A stretch of DNA of 64,000 nt from Stereocaulon alpinum. Lineage: Eukaryota > Ascomycota > Lecanoromycetes > Lecanorales > Stereocaulaceae. The notes under the pieces are model-generated. The model saw nothing but the letters and a program-made list of their open reading frames with translations, had not been told where the DNA came from and ran no database searches. Positions 58,304 through 64,000 of this stretch are shown piece by piece (position 1 is the first letter of the stretch; every line of letters begins with the position of its first letter). A program made the translations under genes and the position numbers. Location: the NCBI GenBank assembly GCA_018257865.1, contig JAEUBA010000033.1, positions 186,001-250,000 of the forward strand, written 5' to 3'.

Positions 58304-60479
58304 CGCGAGACCAAGGTATAGGACCTGCTCGTGCTGACGTATCAACCTCGAATTCGGACTCCCAGCTTCGCGCGTTTCCTGGATATTGCTACAGGGCGGG
58401 ATTCCGGAGAAACCTTCTTCCGTACGGCTGACACCTAATTGATTTTATGCAACACGCTGGCGCCATACCTGCATCAACTCTACCAGCATGCTCAAACTAC
58501 TCATATCTGAATGACTTGGCCACTTTGCGCTACACAACGTAGGGAATCTTGCTAAGGGCACGGCTTCTTCGACAGCAGAATATCGAACATATATCATGTA
58601 GCTACCAACATCTCATCTCATCTTCAGCAGGCTTGTAGGTCCAGGTTGTCACCTTATACTTTGCAAATCAAAAGCCATGCATGACTGACGCCATTCTCAG
58701 CCTGCGCTACTACGAGTGCGCCATTGAATCTTTCGATCGAAGCTTACCCAACGGAGTCATGGAGGAAATCAGATTCAGTGTTGTTCCGTTATAATGTAAA
58801 ATGATGTTCGAAATTCTAAGGTTATGCAAGATACACCCACCGCAGGTAAAACACAGCGGCAGCACGTATGCCTGAGTACGTACTAGCGAATCACTGAGCG
58901 CGTTCATAGTCCCTTGACTGGTATAGAAGTTGCAATCTGATGTCGGAGCGCGAGTTGATACCTTCCGGCATTAATGAGTTGGTTCGGAGTATACGTACTT
59001 CAGTAGCTGATGGTGGTCAGAGCGTCGCTGCAAGACCCTGAACACATCGCAACGTATCAGACCTTGGTTATGCATCTTTAAATCACGATGAAATCCATCA
59101 TGACACTTAACCTTGTGCCTGCAATCCCTTTCTGCATTGAACTCACTCTAAGTCTTGAAGGTGAAGCCTTTAAAATTTAAAACGATGGTAGATGGCCAAT
59201 CGCACCTTCGTATTCCTGGTGCTACTGCTCACGACATAACTCTCACCTGGTGCCTGATGACCTTTGCTCTACTTCACAAAAGCCTCTGTCCTAACGTCGC
59301 ATTCTTAGATAGAATCTTCTCGGCTGATCTGCCTCGGAAGCAGCAGGCCCAATAGCAGATCTAACAGAGCAACAGACCAGCAGCTCATCGATATGCCCCG
59401 GTCCGGTCGATTCTCTCCGAAGGATCCATTGAAACGATTCGGCCAATACTTCCACAATCACGCTGTCTTCTGTCTGCGGGTTTCACCTTTAACCCTACCT
59501 CTTTCTCAGTTGTCAGCGGAAACTAACCATTCGAAATGGTTCAAGTCGCTTGATACAGATAATGCAAGATTAGCAGAAAAATAGGGGCTTAGCCCCTTAC
59601 CTGTGCTAACATTGTAAAGATCCTATTGAGGCAGATCACTTTGAGCACCATCAGTGCTATCCATCCCTTATATAGAGATAAATTTTGTGACTTGATAAAC
59701 AAATGATTGGACTGGCTGAGGATGGCGATTATCACAGACTCCGTTGGTATGCTCATTAGCAATATTCTACTTATAGCAACGTAGGGAACATATATCTGAC
59801 GCTGGACGATCATGTATGCTCAGGAATTGCTGTCGTTTGTTACGTCAATCTGCGGAGGAAGGTTTCGGCGCGCTCAGATGATTCCCTGAACGAAAAATCG
59901 AGATTGCTGTCACGCACTCGCATTGTGAAAAATCCTGTAGAGAGTATTACTGCCATGGAAGGAGTGCATGAGCGACTCCGCGACCGTACCGACAGGGACA
60001 GGCTTCATCATGGAAGAACAATACTGCTTGTTTTGCTCCATGCAAGGATTGGGTCAAGACGTCCTTCACATTGGCCTCATCGTTGCGCTATACCTTTCTA
60101 CTCTGGTAGTCATCCTCCTCACAGCGAATTGGTATTCAGGTACACCTTTCGAACCTCCTCATTCGTTGCAATAGTCCTACTCTTGCTAATGTACTTTCGA
60201 GACTTCAGTCTGCAATAGTCTCCGAGCTTGTCCCCAAGCACTCTTCGCAATTTATGCCCATATTCGCAACAAGAATACTGAATCAAATCATTTATAGACC
60301 GATCCTTCTGTGCGTCTAGAAGCGTTAATGGTAACAGGATATGATGTTGTGTTGCTCGGATTAGTCACGGCACATCATCGAAATTAGTTGTTACTGGAAA
60401 GTCCATGCTGGCGCCGCAGTACGTCTCTCGGCTCTGTACGGTGTCCCTGCAGGAACTCGCTATATATAAGACGGAGGTA
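58304..60479. other. 2.2-kb gene-poor stretch
   Basis: No gene with recognisable homology. The best candidate is the short frame listed separately at 59968-60174. The stretch marks the passage from the gene-rich part to RIP-degraded repeats. Confidence 0.45.
59968..60174 (+). CDS. possible small single-pass membrane protein (68 aa)
   Basis: A 68-codon frame with one clear hydrophobic segment ('HIGLIVALYLSTLVVILLTA') after a Cys-containing N-terminus. No homologue is known to me, and a splice donor (GTACAC) in the codon after 'NWYS' leaves the 3' end uncertain. It may be chance. Confidence 0.2.
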   Translation: MSDSATVPTGTGFIMEEQYCLFCSMQGLGQDVLHIGLIVALYLSTLVVILLTANWYSGTPFEPPHSLQ

Positions 60480-63400
60480 GAATTAAAGACTGTTAACCAT
60501 AACGAACGTCTATTACTAGAATAATTATATGTAGAAAAGAACGTGTATAATCCTAAGATACAGCAACATTCGTTGCTATATAAAGGTCTCTAAAGCTAAG
60601 TCTATACTAACTAATCGCTAACTAACTAACGTCTACTAACTAATTGCTGTCTAATACCGAAATACCTGCAGCTATACTATCTATACTATTATACTAGTTT
60701 TTAGTACTCCTACTAGTTTTAAAGGCGTTGATATCTTAATAGTACTCCTAGAACTTATATAGACGTTTCCTTATATCCGCTACGGATAGCTTCTTTGTCA
60801 ACCCTCAAGCGTGTGCGCGTCATAGCTACGCCAACGCAATGATATCAGTTAGGGTCTAGGGGCTTGGCAATGGTATTGTTACCCAGGACTCCCCCGTGTT
60901 TAGGGGATCTTTAGAAATTAGTTCTGCTACTACTTCTACTACTAAGTAATATGATTATGTCTATTGCTTGATACCTAAATCCAGTAACTTCACGTCTCTT
61001 ATACCTTAGTGCGCTAGCTTAGAGCCGGCGTCGCTAGCCTTTATATTCTTATACTAAAACCTTATATACCTAATAATTACTTAGAGATAGTGAAAATATT
61101 ATTAAGACTAAGTATAGCTAGGGCTAGGAAAGGCTAGCTCGTATATATAATAAGGGTCTCTAGAAACGGCTCCTAGCGAACTAATAGAATAATAGTTATA
61201 TTAACCTAGTAACTGTTACGATCCTAATCTAGGGGTCTTTAACACCTTGCTAGTCCTTTGTTACTTACTAGTATTTATATACCTTAGCCTAGATTCGGCC
61301 TAGGTCTAGCCTAGATTCGGCCTAGGTTTAGCCTAGGTCTAACGCTAGCCCCTTTTAGCTTTAGCGTAGCGTTTAACTAGCGCTAGGGGTATTTAGGCCT
61401 ATAAGCTCCTAAGCTCTTACTTCTTTTCTTCTTTATTCTATTTTCTAGATACTAAGCGTAGCCTATTAGCTAAATCCTAATATAAGGTAGTTTTCTTTAA
61501 AGCTACCTTCTCCTACGATTACCTTTAGGCGAGCTGTAATATAAAATAGGACTAATACCCCCTCTACTATAAAGTATTATATCTTACCCGTTCTTTTAGA
61601 CTAAGGCTAAGCTTAGCGAGCTGCCTATTAATAAAGAGTACTACCTACTTAATAAGTAGGTACCTACTAATTAAATAATTAGTATATTCTAAAGAAAGCT
61701 AGATCCCTATTTTTTTTAAAACTTTTAACTACTTTCGCGTTAATACCTATACTCGAAAAACTCTAATAATACGCGTACTACTATACTTATATACTACCTT
61801 ATAAGAGTATATACTAAAGCGTACCCCCTAACTAGCTAGGATTCCTATCTACCTTAAGAAGTTAATCCTTAGTACTTATACCTTCCTCTTCTAACCTTAA
61901 TAATCCTCTACTATTAATTAAGAATTCTAAACTAGAAGCCTTAGAGGACTTAAGCTTAAAAGATATCTTTAGAGATATTAAGAATAACCCCCCTACTAAA
62001 AATACTATTACTATTCCCCTATTAAGTAACGGGATAGTTAACTAAATATCTACCTTTACCTTAACTTAGTAAGCTATTATTACTACTATTATTATAATAG
62101 CTTTAGTAGAATCCTAATCTAAGTAGGCTACCTCTACTCTAAACCTACCTCCTAATAACTAGCGTTAATAGAGGTCCCTTACTATTAACCTTTAGCTATT
62201 AGTAGACTACTACCTCCTAAGGCCTATACCTAGCAGGATAGCTATTAAACTATTAAAAATTAAATACCCTTAATCCTACTTTAGTAACTATATAGGGGAA
62301 GTTAAATATAATATATAGAAAATAGATATAAAAATCTTTATAGAGAAATACCCTACGAACTTCTAAGATAGGGTTAAGTAAGTCTTTATATACTATAAAT
62401 ATACTATAGGAGAGGCGAAAACCCTAATCCTTTAATATATAAACCTAACTTATACGTCTCCTATATATAACGCCGCTAATATTCTAAATATACTAGATTA
62501 GTATTTCTTTAACTATAACTACGTCTAGTCTACTTATAGTATATACTATAAGCTTAAGATAAGATCTATAAACTATAATAATTTTTAGGTTAAGTTTACC
62601 TACTTAGCAATTATTAGAAAGATTAGTACTAAGTATTAATTTAAGGATCTATATAAGAAAATCTCTCCCGCCTTAAAGAGAAGTATCTATATAGAAAAGT
62701 ATAAGATAGCTAAGGATTATAGTACCTTAGATAAATACCTTACTATCTTAAATTAAGAAATACGAAATATTAGGTCTAAGGAGATAGCTTATAAGCCTTA
62801 GATAGGAATAAATACTAACCCCTATAGTATCCTAAAGATAAGGAGCTAGTAAATCCCCTTACCCCCTCTAACCCCTTATATAAATTATTAAGTTACCTTT
62901 AGAAGTATAACTACCCTTCCTTATCTACTATCTCCTATACTAGTAGTACTAGCTTCCCTTAAGATACCCGCTAACTCGCTATATAATAACTGCGGTAAAA
63001 TTAGCTACTAAGCGAATAACTGCCCCTAGAAGCGTAGCTAATAGGCGTTAGAAAAGAAGATCTTTAAGATTAAAGTTAGTAAGGAAATAGAATCTAATAA
63101 GCTATTAGAAAACTTTTAGGCTATAATAAAGTCTCTAGCTATAGTAGGAGTCCTAATTTATAGAAGGACTTATAATTTAACTTTTAAGCCCTTATTAAAG
63201 GTCGCTAGTTCCTAGTTAATATAAAGCTAGGATATAATAGATCTTTCGTTAAAACCTTTTTATATATTAATAGTAGAGCTAATATTTTTAGTATAATTAA
63301 AACCTCCCTTACCTTCGCCCTTTCTAAGTCTTTTAGGATTCGCTTTATTAAGCTTTCTAAGCTAATTATCCTAACTAGCTATAATAGCTAAAGTAGCTCC

Positions 63401-64000
63401 CCTATTATAATTACTCTACTTCTTATAATAATAATTAACTATTATTATATTAATTTTCTATTCTTAGTTACTAACTTAGGTTATACTAACGTTCTTATTA
63501 GTTAGAAATTCTTAGAGTACTATAATATTAAGTAAGTTTATACTAAAGGGAGGAATAGCTTTAAATAGCCTACTAATATAGCTATTTAATAATACTTTAA
63601 TAAGAGAGTACTCCTCCTAATAACTCCGCCTAAGAAACTAATTTCCTTAGTATACTAATAAGATACTAAGTATTAAGACGCCCTTTTTAAGGTAGATAAG
63701 TATTACTATAGCTAAGCTAAGCTTATCTCTATTAACCTTAAGCTTTTAATAGATAGCTAAATTAATACTTTATCCTAAAGTATACTACCCTCTCCGTAGC
63801 TAGCTTTAGTTTCTCCCCCTTACTTAAGGTTACCTAATTCGCTAGGCGGTAGGCTATTAAGTTTTATATAAGACTTAGAGAAATACCTCGCTAAAATAGA
63901 GGATACCCTCTAAGGGTTAGATATACTAATTATATTAAGTCTAAAGATATTACTAGTTAAGGCTTAACGCCCTAGCTACGGTATTTATAGGGTTAATATT
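60480..64000. repeat. AT-rich RIP-degraded repeat region
   Basis: From about 60480 base composition shifts abruptly: TpA becomes very frequent and CpA/TpG nearly vanish over many full lines (for example 61861-62280), while CpG and CpC remain. This is the dinucleotide signature of repeat-induced point mutation. A window of about 100 bp near 60795-60900 is much less affected. Stop codons fill all frames. A short tandem of CCTAGATTCGG-type units occurs at about 61293-61350. Confidence 0.85.
61214..64000 (+). mobile_element. degenerate Gypsy-type LTR retrotransposon (gag-protease part)
   Basis: Plus-strand translation with stops ignored gives a Gypsy gag pattern at about 62240-62770. A broken CCHC zinc knuckle follows at about 62981-63014: the second and last Cys codons survive, while the first Cys and the His codons now read Tyr, both TpG/CpA to TpA changes. 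A retroviral-type protease region follows at about 63260-63560, where the catalytic Asp-Ser-Gly triplet reads Asn-Ser-Arg, again by RIP-type changes. The element runs off the right edge before reverse transcriptase. TGTTACGATCC at 61214 resembles a RIP-altered Gypsy LTR start, but the LTR end was not located, so the left boundary is a guess. Not functional. Confidence 0.65.

Overview
This is nuclear DNA of a filamentous ascomycete (Pezizomycotina). The evidence is dense short spliceosomal introns (mostly 45-65 bp), many small exons, fungal-specific gene families, a canonical MAT1-1 mating-type locus, and repeats that carry the mutation signature of repeat-induced point mutation (RIP). Gene order and content suit a dothideomycete, possibly of the Mycosphaerellales, but the class is inferred, not proven.

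Layout. 1-16.9 kb: a 2EXR-like hypothetical gene (-), pyrimidine-nucleotide carrier RIM2 (+), a DCAF11/LEC14B-type WD40 protein (+), the head-to-head pair RPL21 (-) / RPS9 (+), splicing factor SLU7 (-) and DNA polymerase zeta REV3 (+). 17.1-18.05 kb: a 961-bp element with 101-bp terminal inverted repeats and TA target duplication. 18.3-38.1 kb: NVJ2-type lipid-transfer protein, then the mating-type block SLA2 - MAT1-1-1 - an unrecognised acidic-protein gene - APN2 - COX13 - APC5, then a CIA30-domain gene. 39.7-58.3 kb: a three-RRM RNA-binding protein, an SSS-family symporter, an mL45/MBA1-like mitochondrial protein, EOS1, SUI1 (eIF1), an Asterix-family ER protein, MED12/SRB8 and RGD1 (F-BAR RhoGAP). 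58.3-60.5 kb: no clear gene. 60.5-64 kb: AT-rich RIP-degraded sequence holding the gag/protease part of a Gypsy-type LTR retrotransposon that runs off the window.

The centre of interest is the MAT locus. It holds an alpha-box MAT1-1-1 gene and no HMG-box MAT1-2-1, so the strain is presumably a MAT1-1 partner of a heterothallic species. Between MAT1-1-1 and APN2 lies a second six-exon gene for a 439-residue protein with an acidic N-terminus that I do not recognise. It is bracketed by a short repeat family: one copy on the MAT1-1-1 side and three, inverted relative to it, on the APN2 side. The other genes are housekeeping (translation, splicing, repair, mediator, cell cycle, ER and mitochondrial function) and do not form one pathway. 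Exon-intron models were assembled by hand from splice signals and family conservation; nearly all close in frame. EOS1 lacks a visible start codon and the SLA2 N-terminus is ambiguous.
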